Below, piece after piece: positions 6,374 through 7,328 of a stretch of DNA of 7,328 nt. The stretch comes from an uncultured Porphyromonadaceae bacterium (lineage in GTDB: Bacteria; Bacteroidota; Bacteroidia; Bacteroidales; Muribaculaceae), in assembly GCA_905212215.1 (NCBI GenBank), contig CAJMDR010000097.1:1-7328 (forward strand), read 5' to 3'. The notes under the pieces are model-generated. The model was not told the origin of the DNA and did not search any database. It saw only the letters and a list, made by a program, of their open reading frames with translations. Position 1 is the first letter of the stretch, and each line of letters begins with the position of its first letter. The position numbers and the translations under genes were made by a program.

Positions 6374-7081
6374 ATGAAATACACAAGAATATTGCTCAAA
6401 CTGTCGGGCGAATCGCTGATGGGCAACCGGGGCTATGGCATAGACCCGGAAAGGCTTGGCGATTATGCGCGCCAGGTGAAGGAAGCTGTTGGCAAAGGTG
6501 TTCAGGTTGCCATAGTGATAGGCGGCGGCAACATCTTCCGTGGCGTCAGCGGATGTGCCCAGGGCACGGACCGTGTGCGCGGCGATCAGATGGGAATGCT
6601 CGCCACCGTAATCAACTCACTGGCACTCTGCTCCGCTCTGGAGAGCGCCGGGCAGGCAGCGGAGGTCTTCACGGCAGTGAACATGTTCCCCATAGGGCGT
6701 CCGTACCGCAATCTTGACGTGAAAGCGGCACTCGACGCCGGCACCGTGGCCATCCTCAGCGGCGGTACCGGAAATCCCTTCTTCACCACCGACACAGGAG
6801 CTGCCTTGCGTGCCGTGGAAATCGGCGCCGACATCATGCTCAAGGGCACCCGCGTGGACGGTATCTATACCGCCGACCCGGAGAAAGACCCGACAGCGGA
6901 GAAGTTCGACCGTATCACATACGCCGAGGTGCTCAGCCGCAACCTGCGGGTGATGGATCTCACCGCCACCGCGCTCTGCAAGGAGAATGATATGCCCATC
7001 TATGTGTTTGACATGGACACTCCCGGCAACCTCGACCGTGTGCTGGAAGGTGAACAAATCGGCACTTTAGTTGAAAACTGA
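6374..7081 (+). CDS. pyrH: Uridylate (UMP) kinase
   Basis: Phosphorylates UMP to UDP with ATP in the cytoplasm, the step that feeds UTP and CTP synthesis. It belongs to the amino-acid-kinase fold found in bacteria, not the eukaryotic UMP/CMP kinase type. The 235 residues match the family. Key segments are KLSGE at 9-13 (phosphate-binding lysine), IGGGNIFRG at 49-57, GDQMGMLATVIN at 70-81 (UMP site), and SGGTGNPFFTTDTGAALRA at 129-147. ADIMLKGTRVDGIYTADP at 152-169 supplies nucleotide-binding residues. The frame extends upstream to a TTG at 6359, but that lies at or before the predicted transcription start. The ATG at 6374 gives the standard MKYTRILLKLSGE beginning and is preferred. An aminotransferase gene begins 14 bp after its stop, probably in the same transcript. 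Confidence 0.97.
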   Translation: MKYTRILLKLSGESLMGNRGYGIDPERLGDYARQVKEAVGKGVQVAIVIGGGNIFRGVSGCAQGTDRVRGDQMGMLATVINSLALCSALESAGQAAEVFTAVNMFPIGRPYRNLDVKAALDAGTVAILSGGTGNPFFTTDTGAALRAVEIGADIMLKGTRVDGIYTADPEKDPTAEKFDRITYAEVLSRNLRVMDLTATALCKENDMPIYVFDMDTPGNLDRVLEGEQIGTLVEN

Positions 7082-7095
7082 CCTATCTCCGGCCT

Positions 7096-7317
7096 ATGAC
7101 AGCTTATCTTGACCGCAACGAGTTCAACTTCCGCCCCTCGAAGGAGGTGGAGAAGGCGTTGCGTGATTTCGACATAGAGAAACTCTGTTTCTACACCCGC
7201 ATCTACGACGAGGGTAAGAAGAGCATCTTCTCGGTGTTCCTCAGCGACCTCTACGGCGTGCCGGAAGAGCAGGTATTGCTCGGCTACGGCGCGCGCCCGC
7301 ATCTCCCCGGAACATGA
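7096..7317 (+). CDS. HisC-like PLP-dependent aminotransferase, N-terminal piece; frame closes early near the window edge
   Basis: The 73-residue frame resembles the N-terminus of fold-type I aminotransferases related to histidinol-phosphate aminotransferase: YLDRNEFNFRPSKEV, then a YTRIYDEGKKS segment, then VPEEQVLLGYG. In this family GYG is normally followed almost at once by an EDxLK-like segment and then more than 250 residues including the PLP lysine. Here the frame runs GYGARPHLPGT and stops at 7315-7317. In the +1 frame the same DNA reads ARARISPEHEDVI and stays open to the window end, containing an EDVI that could be the missing motif. The switch would fall near a GC-repeat palindrome, GGCGCGCGCC (7288-7297). 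It may be a real frameshift, a sequence error, or a divergent short gene; the window ends too soon to decide. It follows pyrH by 14 bp, so it is probably cotranscribed. Confidence 0.6.
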   Translation: MTAYLDRNEFNFRPSKEVEKALRDFDIEKLCFYTRIYDEGKKSIFSVFLSDLYGVPEEQVLLGYGARPHLPGT

Positions 7318-7328
7318 GGATGTCATCA

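Overview
The window looks like chromosomal DNA from a Bacteroidota species, most likely order Bacteroidales (a Muribaculaceae-like genome would fit, but that is a guess from general protein character). Three intergenic regions carry the Bacteroidota promoter pattern TTTG-N19/20-TAnnTTTG. Start codons lack Shine-Dalgarno sequences. One protein has a lipobox followed by an acidic surface-export-like signal. The gene content is mostly housekeeping, and no mobile element, CRISPR array, tRNA or rRNA was seen.

Layout, left to right: (1) the C-terminal part of a long RelA/SpoT (p)ppGpp enzyme, cut by the window's left edge (ends 801). (2) A 155-bp gap holding a degenerate 9-bp tandem array that is also a long imperfect inverted repeat, then a strong promoter. 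(3) tyrS (957-2255) and, 22 bp later, a small putative lipoprotein gene (2278-2985). (4) A hairpin with T-runs on both sides that can serve as a shared terminator for the convergent lipoprotein and rpoN genes. (5) rpoN (sigma-54) on the minus strand (3078-4481), with a degenerate 8-bp repeat in its leader. (6) A divergently transcribed membrane-anchored TPR gene (4677-5354) with its own promoter and terminator. (7) A second 9-bp array, then recO (about 5536-6276), which seems to use a TTG start. (8) A promoter very close to pyrH (6374-7081), followed 14 bp later by the start of a HisC-like aminotransferase gene. That frame closes early, near the right edge, which may reflect a frameshift.

The genes do not form one pathway: stringent response, tRNA charging, alternative sigma factor, envelope TPR protein, recombination repair and pyrimidine nucleotide synthesis sit side by side. 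The probable transcription units are rsh (upstream part unseen), tyrS-lipoprotein, rpoN (opposite strand), TPR gene, recO, and pyrH-aminotransferase. I found no convincing novel multi-gene system. The points most worth a second look are the compact C-terminal half of the RelA/SpoT protein, the two related 9-bp arrays, the 8-bp array before rpoN, and the broken-looking aminotransferase frame.
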